A stretch of DNA of 64,000 nt from Acetatifactor muris. GTDB taxonomy: Bacteria; Bacillota; Clostridia; Lachnospirales; Lachnospiraceae. Under the pieces are notes generated by a model that searched no databases, was not told where the DNA came from, and was given only the letters and a program-made list of their open reading frames with translations. A program made the translations under genes and the position numbers. The stretch spans positions 17,445-81,444 of the forward strand of contig JAMPHD010000011.1 in NCBI GenBank assembly GCA_023663635.1. Direction: 5' to 3'. Shown in pieces: positions 7,570 to 16,153 of this stretch (positions are counted from its first letter, which is position 1; each line of letters opens with the position of its first letter).

Positions 7570-8835
7570 GTGAGCACTTACTTCTTTTGTGTTAAGAAAA
7601 GACTGTTCAGCAACAAGTGGATGATGTTTTTGAACATCATGGTCTCATCCCTTGCCATGGCGTTTTTATGTCTGGCAGTGACCATACCGCAGATACTGCA
7701 CCACGGTGAAAATTCGATCAAAAGATCACTGGCGAAGGATTTATCCATGTATGGCGTGATCCGCAACGGGGACAACGCAATTAATAATGAGAACATTTCA
7801 AATTATATTCAGGATATCTATGATTCCCCGGAGGTTGAGGGAATTGGGACATGGGATTACAGCGCGTTTGAAGATATGACGACCGTCAACAGCGAGACGG
7901 ACTATTGGAAAGAGATTCGGGAGATTCAAAGCAGCCATATCAAGGAATTTGGACAGGATTCCAATGTGCAGTTCGTGTATATGTTGGGTCAGGCGTTTCC
8001 GATCAATGATCCGGAACTCTGTCGCGGGAGCGCGGAACAGGTTGGAACAAATGACGGATGGCTGCTCTATTTGGGATATAATTTTCGGGATATCCCGGTG
8101 GGAACGGTGTTCGCGAATGAGCCATATGGAATTTCTTATACAGTGGCGGGGATACTCCGGGAAAATGCAAGCATCATGGACCAACAGGCCATTTTATGGA
8201 ATCTGGAAGTGCTACGGTTCAATTACTCCATAGCGGCAGACAATATGTTGGTGGTTATCCCGCCCTGCAGCACAAATTATCACAGTATGGATTATTTTTT
8301 TGTGTGTGCCGACGGCTATACCTATGAAGAAGCAGTTGCCCGGATCATGCGCGTTGCCGAACAATATGATATTCAGACGGAGACAGGCAGATTGGATCGC
8401 AGATTGGATACCGTGTTATCCTATGCTGACGGTATGTTGAATATTATATCCGGGTTGGCGGGACTTTTGGCTTTTGCGTCGTTGGTCATGCTGCTGACAG
8501 CTCAGTTGTTGACGGCTCTTTTTAGGAAAGATGAATTGGGTGTGTGGCGGATGTTGGGAATGAGCAGGAAGAAGATTTTTGGAATACTTTTGGGTGAAAA
8601 TGTGATCAAGATGTTGGTGGCTGCCATTCTCTCATTGGGTTACATCCTTTCGGTTGAGCGGATCTATATTACCCTTCCTTCCATAGCGCATGAGTTGCGA
8701 TATATTTTATGGGGGAATATTCCTATTTTTCTGCTGTTATGCGCATTGGTCGCCGCGGCAGCATGTGCAGCCGTTCCAATGGCATATGTTCAGGACAAGA
8801 GCATTCCCGACATTGTTCGCGGGACATGGGAATAA
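7570..8835 (+). CDS. FtsX/MacB-like ABC transporter permease, subunit 1
   Basis: A 421-residue permease with one N-terminal membrane helix (about residues 17-40), a roughly 240-residue extracytoplasmic domain, and three C-terminal helices (about 290-315, 335-360, 385-405) that form the FtsX domain (RKDELGVWRMLGMSRKKIFGIL). The start is GTG 7570, with AGGAG 8 nt upstream. It is followed after 12 nt by a second permease and then by the ATPase, so the three would form a MacB-type exporter or mechanotransmission complex for a lipid, peptide or antibiotic. The substrate is unknown. Confidence 0.85.
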   Translation: MSTYFFCVKKRLFSNKWMMFLNIMVSSLAMAFLCLAVTIPQILHHGENSIKRSLAKDLSMYGVIRNGDNAINNENISNYIQDIYDSPEVEGIGTWDYSAFEDMTTVNSETDYWKEIREIQSSHIKEFGQDSNVQFVYMLGQAFPINDPELCRGSAEQVGTNDGWLLYLGYNFRDIPVGTVFANEPYGISYTVAGILRENASIMDQQAILWNLEVLRFNYSIAADNMLVVIPPCSTNYHSMDYFFVCADGYTYEEAVARIMRVAEQYDIQTETGRLDRRLDTVLSYADGMLNIISGLAGLLAFASLVMLLTAQLLTALFRKDELGVWRMLGMSRKKIFGILLGENVIKMLVAAILSLGYILSVERIYITLPSIAHELRYILWGNIPIFLLLCALVAAAACAAVPMAYVQDKSIPDIVRGTWE

Positions 8836-8847
8836 AGGAGGAACCGT

Positions 8848-9585
8848 ATGATAAAAAGGTTGTTTCGATATAACCGTTTCTTTTCCGTGTTGTTCCTGCT
8901 GTCCTTTCTGGTCTCTTTTCTCATTATGTATTACGGACTGAATTTGAACCGACAGTTGATTCAAGTCAGCGCGACCAAGGAAGATGCGGCATATAAATAT
9001 GGCTATACGGTAACGGGATTTTTTGATGAAAATATAGGGAGCCATGATGATATCATTGCAGAAAGCATGCCGGGCGGAAACATCATCTTCCGGTGTGACG
9101 GTCCGGTGGGAGAGGATGTGATCAGCACGAACAGAATTGATGTGGTCTGGTCCCAAGGGGAAGACATACAGGAGCCCGTGCAATACGAAGATCATACCAT
9201 GACCGATGCGGCCATAAGGGGACCTGAATGTATCATTGGGGATGCCTGGGAAGATGAGACTTATGTGATCAATGGAATCCGTTATATACAAGTGTTTAAG
9301 ATTGAGTGCCGTGTGATCGGGGAGTTCGTGACCAATACGTTTGCCGGTGAAGACAAGAGATGTATGGTGTTTCGTGACGGTCTGTCGGGGGCGCAGTTAG
9401 ATAAACTGATTTTTGACACAGGTGATATCCATATTATTTATGAGAGTGAGTTGGCCGATGAATCGGGGATGTTCAGTAAATGGGTCAGAACTTTTTTGGA
9501 GGAAGAAAGCATTGAGGAGACAGAGGGCGCGGATGTATACCAAGTGGGAGGGGGACATTTCTTTCTACAGTATATCTCCCTATAA
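8848..9585 (+). CDS. ABC permease subunit 2, N-terminal part (frameshifted)
   Basis: This frame encodes an N-terminal membrane helix (about residues 11-31) and an extracytoplasmic domain, then stops after 245 residues without the membrane helices needed for transport. The missing FtsX part continues in the next frame from about 9551. Removing one G from the five-G tract at 9550-9554 joins the two into one protein of about 367 residues. The lesion is therefore a single-base insertion: a true mutation, a phase-variable tract or a sequence error. The ribosome binding site AGGAGG precedes ATG 8848. Confidence 0.8.
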   Translation: MIKRLFRYNRFFSVLFLLSFLVSFLIMYYGLNLNRQLIQVSATKEDAAYKYGYTVTGFFDENIGSHDDIIAESMPGGNIIFRCDGPVGEDVISTNRIDVVWSQGEDIQEPVQYEDHTMTDAAIRGPECIIGDAWEDETYVINGIRYIQVFKIECRVIGEFVTNTFAGEDKRCMVFRDGLSGAQLDKLIFDTGDIHIIYESELADESGMFSKWVRTFLEEESIEETEGADVYQVGGGHFFLQYISL

Positions 9586-9952
9586 AAAAGTCTATCAGGG
9601 CATGCTGCTCTTATGCTTTGTCAACTGCGCTTTCCTGGCATATTTCCATGGGGTGATGCACCTGTACGAATACATGCTCAAACGCACTTTGGGTTATGGC
9701 AGACTAAAGCTCTTCGCGGACATCCTGTGGCAGTTCGCGGTGTTTGAAATGCTCGCTCTGGCGGCGGCCCTGTTCATCACCTGCGGATATGAGCTGCTGC
9801 AGGGAGACCTGAAAGTCTGGTATGACAACATCCGTCTTGGTTTCATGCGGATGGTGGGGATCTTCGTCCTCTTCGGCGGGGCGCTCAGCCTCTTCCCCAT
9901 GTGGACGGTCCTGAGAAAGGAGCCCGCGGAGGTGCTGAAAAATACAGATTAG
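9551..9952 (+). pseudogene. ABC permease subunit 2, C-terminal FtsX part
   Basis: In the +1 frame relative to the upstream part, this stretch encodes DISFYSISPYKKVYQG followed by three membrane helices and the FtsX-type ending RKEPAEVLKNTD. It has no start codon or ribosome binding site of its own at the junction. It is almost certainly the detached end of the gene starting at 8848, and without it the exporter would lack one working permease half. Confidence 0.75.
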
Positions 9953-9989
9953 ATACGGATGAAATACAGATTAGCAGGAGGAGCAGATC

Positions 9990-10658
9990 ATGATCACGAT
10001 CAAAGACATTACGAAGACCTACAATAAGAGCAGCAGTGACATGCCGGCATTGCAGGACATTTCTTTAGAGATCGCGGACGGAGAGATGGTGGCCATCATG
10101 GGCGCGTCGGGCTCCGGCAAGACCACGCTGTTAAATATCATAGGCTGCATGGACCGCTGGGACAGGGGAGATTATCTGTTTGACGGGACCGATGTGGGGG
10201 CGCTAAAGAGGGATAAGTTGGATATGTTCAGGAGGCGGAATTTCGGCTTTATCTTTCAGCAGTTCGCGCTGCTTAAGGACTACATGGTCAGGGAGAACGT
10301 GGAGTTGCCGCTGCGGGCGGTGAACATGCCCAAGAAGAAAAGATATGAGCTTATGATGGATATGCTGCAAAAAGTGGGCATGGAGCAGTACGCGGATCAG
10401 ATCCCCGCCAAGCTCTCGGGGGGACAGCAGCAGCGCTGCGCCATCGCCAGGGCCTTGGTCACGGAGGCCTCCGTCATATTGGCGGACGAGCCCACCGGAG
10501 CGCTGGACAGCAGGACGGGCATGGAGATCATGGAGCTTTTGACCGGGTTGAACCGTTCCGGCAAGACGGTGATCGTCGTGACCCATGATGAGAAGATCGC
10601 GAATATGGCCGCCCGGACGATCCGGTTGGAGGACGGCAGGGTCGTTGCCCCGGCATGA
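9990..10658 (+). CDS. ABC transporter ATP-binding protein (LolD/MacB type)
   Basis: A 222-residue ATPase with Walker A GASGSGKTT (about residues 34-42), a Q-loop in FIFQQFALL, signature [15 protein letters not shown], Walker B VILADEPTGALD and H-loop VVTHD. These are hallmarks of the ATPases that pair with FtsX-like permeases. A ribosome binding site (AGGAGGAG) precedes ATG 9990. It lies 37 nt after the frameshifted permease in the same operon. Because the ATPase and first permease look intact, the module may still work if the second permease is restored by slippage. Confidence 0.93.
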   Translation: MITIKDITKTYNKSSSDMPALQDISLEIADGEMVAIMGASGSGKTTLLNIIGCMDRWDRGDYLFDGTDVGALKRDKLDMFRRRNFGFIFQQFALLKDYMVRENVELPLRAVNMPKKKRYELMMDMLQKVGMEQYADQIPAKLSGGQQQRCAIARALVTEASVILADEPTGALDSRTGMEIMELLTGLNRSGKTVIVVTHDEKIANMAARTIRLEDGRVVAPA

Positions 10659-10676
10659 CGCCGGGACACAAAAAGT

Positions 10677-10705
10677 TTGATTTTGACACACGCATATTCT
10701 ATAAT
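10677..10705 (+). promoter_or_regulatory. Promoter of the TPR-DUF4037-DUF4125 gene
   Basis: TTGATT (10677-10682), 17 bp, TATAAT (10700-10705), in the gap after the ABC operon. Confidence 0.55.
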
Positions 10706-10776
10706 AAACGGGAGAGTCTGTGAGCAGAGGGCCAAGGCTGTGCCGGGCCCGAGCGGAATGGGAGAGAGGTGTGCGT

Positions 10777-13116
10777 ATGTCGGATCAAATGAGTGTGTCG
10801 GACGTGTTGCAAAAGGTGGATGAATACTACAGTCAAAACAGGGGCCCGGAGGCGGAGCGGCTCATGCGGGAGGCCATTGCCGGGGCCGTGGACGCAGAGG
10901 ACAATGAGGGCCTTTTGAAATTGCTGAATGAACTCTTGGGATATTATCGTGAGACAAGCCAAACAGACAATTCCTATGCCATCGCGGGGCAGTGCATCGG
11001 ACTTGCGGAGCGCATGGGGCTTGCGGGGACGGTGCCCTATGCCACCACGCTCTTAAACGTGGCCAACGCCTACCGGGCGGGCGGCAGATTGGAGGATTCC
11101 CTCAAGCTGTATCTGCAGGTGCGAAAGATTTATGATGAGAAACTTAGCCCGGACGATATGCTCATAGCGAGCATGGAGAATAATCTGAGCCTTCTCTATC
11201 AGGAGATGGGGCGTTTTGCGGAGGCCAAGGAAAGTCTGCTGCGGGCTCTTGCCATCGTAAAGACCAAGACGGGGATGGATTTTGAACTGGCCGTGACCCA
11301 TGCCAATCTCGCCACAAGCTGTCTGAACACGGGAGAGCCCGAGGAGGCGCGCGCCTATGCGGAGACCTCCATGCGGGAGTTCGAGGCCATGGGATTGGAG
11401 GACGCCCACTACGGCGCGGCGCTGTCCGCTCTGGCCACCTTTTTTTTCGGAAAGGGAGAGTACGGCAGGGCGCAGGGACTCTTTGAGCGGGCCATGGAGA
11501 TCATGGAGCGGAATCTGGGGCGCAATGAATTTTATGAGAGATTAAAAGAAAACGCGGAGGCCTGCAGGTCGGCCGCGGCCAAGGCAGATGCCGCGGGGAA
11601 TGCCGTCGCGGCAGGAGCGGACCCGGGTGCGAAAAATGCCGGCATGAAGGGTCTTGCCCTCAGTCGCGCGTTTTATGAGCAGTGCGGACGACCCATGATC
11701 GCGGAACGATTTTCCGATTATGAGAGCCGGATCGCCGTGGGATTGGCGGGGAAAGGCTCCGACTGTTTCGGCTATGACGACGCGCAGTCCGCGGACCATG
11801 ACTGGGGGCCGGAATTTTGTATGTGGGTGACGGAGGAGACCTATGCCGTTATCGGAGAGAGGTTACAGGAGGCCTATGACGCTCTGCCCGATGAATTCAT
11901 GGGATACAGGCGCATGGAAAAGTCCGTGAGGCACAGGAGGCGGGGTGTGTTCACCATTCCCGGTTTTTTTCAAAATATGGTGGGAGCGCCCTGTTATGAG
12001 CAGGCGGACTGGCGGGAAATGCCGGACTATGCCCCGGCCGGAGTGACAAATGGGGAGATCTTTCGGGATGACGAGGGGATCTTCACCGCGGAGCGCGCCA
12101 AATTTATGCAGGGTTGGCCGGAGGAGATCCGCTATCTGAAAATGGCGGACAGCGCGGCCAAATTTTCTCAGGCGGGACAGTACAACTATCGGCGTGTCCT
12201 CAACCGCGGCGATGAGGTGACGGCCCGGATCATGATGGCGGACTGTGCCCGCGAGGCCATGAAACTGCAGCATTACATCGAGGGAAAATATCCGCCCCAT
12301 GACAAGTGGCTCTGCCGCAGTGTGCGTGAGTCTGAGGCGGGTGCCGAACTGGCGGCCCTGTTGGAGAGACTGCCGGATTCCGTGGAGGATGTGGGGGCTT
12401 TTCTGGCGCGGGAGCTCTACCGGCAGAGTTTCATCAGCGATTCCGACAATTATCTGGATGCCCACAGCGGGGAGCTGGTCGGAAAGGCGGCTCTGGCGGC
12501 ATGCTCGGACGGGGAGTTGGTGAACCGCATCGCCAAAGTGGAATTCGAAGCTTTTGACAAAGTAAAGAATGTGGGGGGCCGCGCGGACTGCCAGAACGAT
12601 TGGCCCACCTTCTCCATCATGCGAAAGAGCCAGTATCTGACTTGGAATCGTGCGATGCTGATCCAGTATCTGTATGATTTTACGAGGGAGTTGTCTCTGG
12701 GCCATAATCTCATTGAGGAAAAATATGGCAGGATGATGGAGAGCACGGCGCCGGCGGAGTATGAGACCATGAGGGACCGCTTTCCCGTCATCACGCCTGA
12801 GAAGAAGGCGATCATTGAGCAGATCGTGCAGATGCAGGTGGCATGGATGGAGGAATTCGCGGCCGAATATCCCGCGCTCGCGGACAATGCCCGCAGTGTG
12901 CACAGCAGTGACGACAATATCGCCAACACATCCTATGAGACCTATCTGCGGGGTGAGATCAGCACTTATTCGGACAAAATGTTGGAACTCTACGGGCGTT
13001 ATGTGGTGGAGTACGCGAGGAGAGGGGAGAATCTGACCTTTGCCATCATGACCAACAGCGTGCGGCTGTACGGCTATGAGAATTTAGACGCGGCGGAGCG
13101 TTTCTTGAAATTGTAG
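10777..13116 (+). CDS. TPR protein fused to DUF4037 nucleotidyltransferase-like and DUF4125 domains
   Basis: A 779-residue cytoplasmic protein. Residues 1-260 are tetratricopeptide-like helical pairs (LLNVANAYRAGGRLEDSLKLY, NNLSLLYQEMGRFAEAKESLL). A linker leads to a DUF4037 region with GSDCFGYDDAQSADHDWG, in which GS followed by DHD fits the metal-binding pattern of nucleotidyltransferases. The last 200 residues (AFDKVKNVGGRADCQNDWPTF, SQYLTWN) match DUF4125. ATG 10777 has AGAGAGG upstream; the earlier in-frame GTG lacks a site. The substrate is unknown; transfer of a nucleotide to a protein or small molecule recognised by the TPR part is an inference. Its stop codon sits in a 36-bp repeat. 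Confidence 0.75.
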   Translation: MSDQMSVSDVLQKVDEYYSQNRGPEAERLMREAIAGAVDAEDNEGLLKLLNELLGYYRETSQTDNSYAIAGQCIGLAERMGLAGTVPYATTLLNVANAYRAGGRLEDSLKLYLQVRKIYDEKLSPDDMLIASMENNLSLLYQEMGRFAEAKESLLRALAIVKTKTGMDFELAVTHANLATSCLNTGEPEEARAYAETSMREFEAMGLEDAHYGAALSALATFFFGKGEYGRAQGLFERAMEIMERNLGRNEFYERLKENAEACRSAAAKADAAGNAVAAGADPGAKNAGMKGLALSRAFYEQCGRPMIAERFSDYESRIAVGLAGKGSDCFGYDDAQSADHDWGPEFCMWVTEETYAVIGERLQEAYDALPDEFMGYRRMEKSVRHRRRGVFTIPGFFQNMVGAPCYEQADWREMPDYAPAGVTNGEIFRDDEGIFTAERAKFMQGWPEEIRYLKMADSAAKFSQAGQYNYRRVLNRGDEVTARIMMADCAREAMKLQHYIEGKYPPHDKWLCRSVRESEAGAELAALLERLPDSVEDVGAFLARELYRQSFISDSDNYLDAHSGELVGKAALAACSDGELVNRIAKVEFEAFDKVKNVGGRADCQNDWPTFSIMRKSQYLTWNRAMLIQYLYDFTRELSLGHNLIEEKYGRMMESTAPAEYETMRDRFPVITPEKKAIIEQIVQMQVAWMEEFAAEYPALADNARSVHSSDDNIANTSYETYLRGEISTYSDKMLELYGRYVVEYARRGENLTFAIMTNSVRLYGYENLDAAERFLKL

Positions 13117-13197
13117 GATCCTGTCGCGGCGGAGCGTTTCTTGAAATTGTAGGATCCTGTCGCGGCGGAGCGCTTCTTGAAATTCCGGGATCCGACC
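13090..13197. repeat. Three 36-bp tandem repeats across the stop codon
   Basis: Units 13090-13125 and 13126-13161 are identical; unit 13162-13197 differs at a few positions. Unit 1 encodes the last nine residues of the DUF4125 protein and its TAG stop (13114-13116); the other two are non-coding copies. Confidence 0.9.
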
Positions 13198-13210
13198 GCG
13201 GGATCGGGAA

Positions 13211-13228
13211 TATTTTGCGTCCAAAATA
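13211..13228. promoter_or_regulatory. Short perfect dyad upstream of the 86-residue gene
   Basis: TATTTTG and CAAAATA pair around CGTC. It could be an operator or a weak terminator stem; it has no T tract. Confidence 0.35.
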
Positions 13229-13305
13229 CACATGCTAATCCGGACTAAAGGATATCGGCGGATCGTATCGTGACCTGCCGTGTGTTTGGAAAGGAGAGTT
13301 GTGTC

Positions 13306-13566
13306 ATGGATATAAACGGTTTGCCCATAGAAGGATTTCAGTCCATCAATCTGTCCGCGGGTCTGGGGGCGGTTCCTCCGCTTTCGGCGTCTTTGAGGGA
13401 TGACGATGAAGGGACCGCGGATGTGACGGAGTCGGAGATGGAGCATATTATTTTAGAGTACAAGGCGGCGCAGACGGCGAAAGAGGCGGAAAAAGTGCTG
13501 AAGAGAAACGCGCCCGACGGCCGCATGAGCAGGATTTTGGACGGACTGGAGGACGAATTTTTTTAA
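13306..13566 (+). CDS. Small hypothetical protein (86 residues)
   Basis: Not recognised. It starts at ATG 13306 with AAGGAG 9 nt upstream; an in-frame GTG at 13270 lacks a site. The first half is low in charge (INLSAGLGAVPPLSASL); the second is strongly helical and charged (ESEMEHIILEYKAAQTAKEAEKVL). It has no membrane segment or cysteine. It lies between the TPR-DUF4037 gene and a convergent dehydrogenase, with a good ribosome binding site, so it is probably real. Confidence 0.65.
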   Translation: MDINGLPIEGFQSINLSAGLGAVPPLSASLRDDDEGTADVTESEMEHIILEYKAAQTAKEAEKVLKRNAPDGRMSRILDGLEDEFF

Positions 13567-13572
13567 AAAGGA

Positions 13573-14298
13573 TCAGAGCCATCCGCCGTCCAGAGCGATC
13601 ACCTGTCCCGTCAGATAGGCGGGGCCCTGCGTCAGCTGCAATACCAGACGGGCCACTTCCTCCGGCTGTCCCAAGCGGTCGGAGGGAATTTCATCCCGCA
13701 GATGTTCCATATCTTCCGGCGTGAAACAGGCGTTCATGGCGGTATCAATGACGCCGCACGCGATGGCGTTCACCCGGATCCCGGAAGGGGCCAGTTCCTT
13801 GGCCAGCGCCTTGGTGAAGGCATTCATGCCGCCCTTGGAGGTGGAGTAGGCCACTTCCATGGACGCGCCGGCGCAGCCCCAGACGGAGGAGATATTGATG
13901 ATATGTCCGGAATGCTCCCGCAGCATCAGAGGGATGGCCGCCTTGGCCGTGTAAAAACAACTGTCCAGATTGACCCCCATGACGCGATGCCATTGCCCGG
14001 AAGTCATGTCGGACAAAAGTCCCACATGGGAGATGCCGGCATTGTTCACCAACACATCCAGGCGGTCCACATGTGTGTAGATGCGGGCCACGGCCTCCTC
14101 ATCGCTCATGTCCGCTTGCAGCGCGTCGCAGCGGATCCCAAATTCCCGCGCGAGCAGTTCGGCGAGTTCCTCCAACGCGTCCATGCTCTTGTCGCAGGTC
14201 AGTATCAGGTCATAGCCGTTCTCCGCGAAAATGCGGGCGCTGGCGGCGCCGATCCCCCGGGAGGCGCCGGTTATGAGAGCGGTTCGGTTTGCGGTCAT
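13573..14298 (-). CDS. Short-chain dehydrogenase/reductase (FabG-like)
   Basis: A 241-residue classical SDR. It has the nucleotide-binding TGASRGIG (residues 10-17), NNAG in the fourth strand, the catalytic serine in NISSVWG, and YSTSK as the YxxxK pair. An NADP(H)-dependent reduction of a 3-oxoacyl or similar carbonyl is expected. ATG 14298 is chosen for the AGGGAGG site just upstream; the longer frame to 14385 has none. No fatty-acid synthesis genes adjoin it, so the substrate is open. Confidence 0.88.
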   Translation of the reverse strand: MTANRTALITGASRGIGAASARIFAENGYDLILTCDKSMDALEELAELLAREFGIRCDALQADMSDEEAVARIYTHVDRLDVLVNNAGISHVGLLSDMTSGQWHRVMGVNLDSCFYTAKAAIPLMLREHSGHIINISSVWGCAGASMEVAYSTSKGGMNAFTKALAKELAPSGIRVNAIACGVIDTAMNACFTPEDMEHLRDEIPSDRLGQPEEVARLVLQLTQGPAYLTGQVIALDGGWL

Positions 14299-14640
14299 AA
14301 AAATTCCCTCCCTCTTCTGTGGAAATTTATATACTTGTCCTAATTTGTCAAATATTTGCGAGTCTCGTTGTTTGCAAAGTGTCATTGTGCGGATTGCGCA
14401 AGACGGAGGTTTCGCAATCGTTTATATTAATCTCAATTTTTGAACTATTTAATTTATATCTATATGGTATACAATATGTAACCTATAATGCGAGGGTATG
14501 TTGGTACATGTCCCGTAAGTATATATCATGCCGGTATATGCCGGCACGCAACTGATTCCTATCGCGTCAGCGTTGCCGTTTATGCCCTGCCTTTTATGAT
14601 CTCAAGGATGCCTGCCGGGCGGGATATAATCCCTCCCGTC
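14299..14640. other. Gene-free AT-rich stretch
   Basis: No credible gene is seen. The first 250 bases are AT-rich with many TATA-like words and presumably hold the promoter of the leftward dehydrogenase. A small dyad, TGCCGG and CCGGCA around TATATG, lies near 14530-14548. The rest of the gap to 14998 is a folded repeat and the trxB promoter. Confidence 0.5.
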
Positions 14641-14880
14641 TCATTCAACGGCCTTTCATGATCTCGGGACGTCTGCTCCGCCGGGGACGGTGTTTCCATG
14701 AGGACCGTTGAAAAACGCCGGTGCTTAGCGAGGTCCCATCGAGCTTAGCACCGCTGCGTTTTTCGCCGGAGCAATTTATTGCTCCTGGGAGCGTGTCCGA
14801 ATGAAAACACCGCCCCCGGCGGAGCCCACCCCCTCCGAATGAAAATACCGCCCCCGGCGGAGCCCACCCCCTCCGAAATA
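14641..14880. repeat. MITE-like folded repeat with 38-bp tandem unit
   Basis: It begins with a dyad (TTCAACGG at 14644-14651, CCGTTGAA at 14705-14712). A long hairpin at 14710-14764 follows (GAAAAACGC with GCGTTTTTC outside, GGTGCT with AGCACC inside), then GGAGCAAT and ATTGCTCC (14768-14785). Finally a 38-bp unit is repeated 2.2 times (14796-14833, 14834-14871, partial to 14877), each containing the CCGCC-CCC-GGCGG dyad. There is no coding capacity. It resembles in style, not in sequence, the element at 7205-7445. Confidence 0.65.
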
Positions 14881-14930
14881 TCCATAATAAGCACAGTATA
14901 AAGGCTAACCTCAGTATACCACACTCCACC

Positions 14931-14959
14931 TTGATTTTCCACCACAAAACCGGTACACT
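14931..14959 (+). promoter_or_regulatory. Promoter of the thioredoxin reductase gene
   Basis: TTGATT (14931-14936), 17 bp, TACACT (14954-14959), 39 bp before the start codon. Confidence 0.5.
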
Positions 14960-14998
14960 GATTCCACATACCCACAATACAGACAAGGAGAATTCATC

Positions 14999-15913
14999 AT
15001 GTACGATGTGATCATCATAGGTTCCGGCCCCGCGGGGCTCTCTGCGGCCATCTACGGCATCCGGGCCGGCTTAAATCTTTTGGTCTTGGAGCAAAACCCC
15101 ATGAGCGGCGGGCAGGTCCTGAACACCTACGAGGTGGACAATTATCCGGGTCTTCCCGGCATCAACGGTTTTGACATGGGACAGGCTTTCAGGGCCCATG
15201 CGGACAAGTTGGGCGTAAAATTTGAGGAGGCCCGCGTGAAGGAGATCATCGACAACGGGGATTTCAAGACGCTGCGCGCCCGCAGACAGGATTATGAGAC
15301 CCGGGCGGTGATCGTGGCCACGGGCGCGGAACACGCGCGTCTGGGCGTGCCGGGGGAGGAGGAACTCTCCGGGATGGGCGTGTCCTATTGCGCCACCTGT
15401 GACGGCGCTTTCTTCAAAAATAAGACCGTGGCCGTGGTGGGCGGCGGCGATGTGGCGTTGGAGGATGCAATTTATCTGGCCCGCGCCTGCGGGAAGGTCT
15501 TTCTGATCCACAGACGGGATGAATTGCGGGGAGCGGCCGTGCTGCAGGATGAGTTGAAGAAACTGCCCAATGTGGAGATCCTCTACAGCCATACGGTGCA
15601 GGAGATCCGGGGTGAGGACAGCGTACAGAGCCTCCTGGTCAGGGATCTCAAGGCGGAGGCGGAGAGAGAGATTTCCGTGGACGGTGTGTTCATCGCGGTG
15701 GGCATTCTGCCCAACAGCGCCCTGGTGCGGGAGTTGGTGGAATGTGACGGGGCGGGCTATGTGTTGGCGGGAGAAAATTGCGCCTGCAGCCGCGAGGGCA
15801 TCTACGCCGCCGGAGACATCCGCAGGAAACCTCTGCGCCAGATCGTCACGGCGGTGGCGGACGGGGCAAATGCCGTGGCGGCGGTGGAGGAATTTTTAAG
15901 AAAAATTAAGTAA
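14999..15913 (+). CDS. trxB: Thioredoxin reductase
   Basis: A 304-residue flavoprotein of the low-molecular-weight thioredoxin reductase type. It has the FAD-binding GSGPAGLSAA (about residues 8-17), the redox pair CATC (C131, C134), an NAD(P)-binding GGGDVALEDA, and the FAD-closing YAAGDIR near the C-terminus. It reduces thioredoxin with NADPH or, in some anaerobes, with ferredoxin. The NADPH-type HRR motif after the second Rossmann strand (LIHRRDELRG) is present, which supports NADPH use. AAGGAG precedes the ATG. It is monocistronic, between its own promoter and a terminator; no thioredoxin gene is adjacent. Confidence 0.93.
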   Translation: MYDVIIIGSGPAGLSAAIYGIRAGLNLLVLEQNPMSGGQVLNTYEVDNYPGLPGINGFDMGQAFRAHADKLGVKFEEARVKEIIDNGDFKTLRARRQDYETRAVIVATGAEHARLGVPGEEELSGMGVSYCATCDGAFFKNKTVAVVGGGDVALEDAIYLARACGKVFLIHRRDELRGAAVLQDELKKLPNVEILYSHTVQEIRGEDSVQSLLVRDLKAEAEREISVDGVFIAVGILPNSALVRELVECDGAGYVLAGENCACSREGIYAAGDIRRKPLRQIVTAVADGANAVAAVEEFLRKIK

Positions 15914-15944
15914 TTTGAAATTTATTACAAATATTTTATGAAGA

Positions 15945-15980
15945 AAAAGGAGGAGCGTTTTCCGCGCCCTCCTTTTGAAT
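15945..15980 (+). terminator. Rho-independent terminator of trxB
   Basis: AAAAGGAGG (15945-15953) pairs with CCTCCTTTT (15968-15976), ending in a T-rich stretch. Confidence 0.75.
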
Positions 15981-16041
15981 TTTCCCAAAAACTCCACAAA
16001 ATTAAGGATTTTCCGGATTTTAAAACCCCATATGTCGGGTG

Positions 16042-16070
16042 TTGACAAACCGGTTCGTTCGTGATATATT
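16042..16070 (+). promoter_or_regulatory. Strong promoter of the NlpC/P60 gene
   Basis: TTGACA (16042-16047), exactly 17 bp, TATATT (16065-16070). Confidence 0.75.
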
Positions 16071-16153
16071 TTAAATCAAACGTAATAATTTTGTAACAAA
16101 TGAATGCGGTCGGCGATATCGCCGGCGGCTCGGATATAATTCAGGAGGAAAGT

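Noticed and set aside
10650..10670. Terminator after the ABC ATPase (CCCGGC and GCCGGG stem)
   Set aside because: The 6-bp stem overlaps the stop codon region and lacks a T tract.
13090..13197. Possible CRISPR-like repeats of 36 bp
   Set aside because: The units are directly adjacent with no spacers, and one is coding; no cas gene is present.
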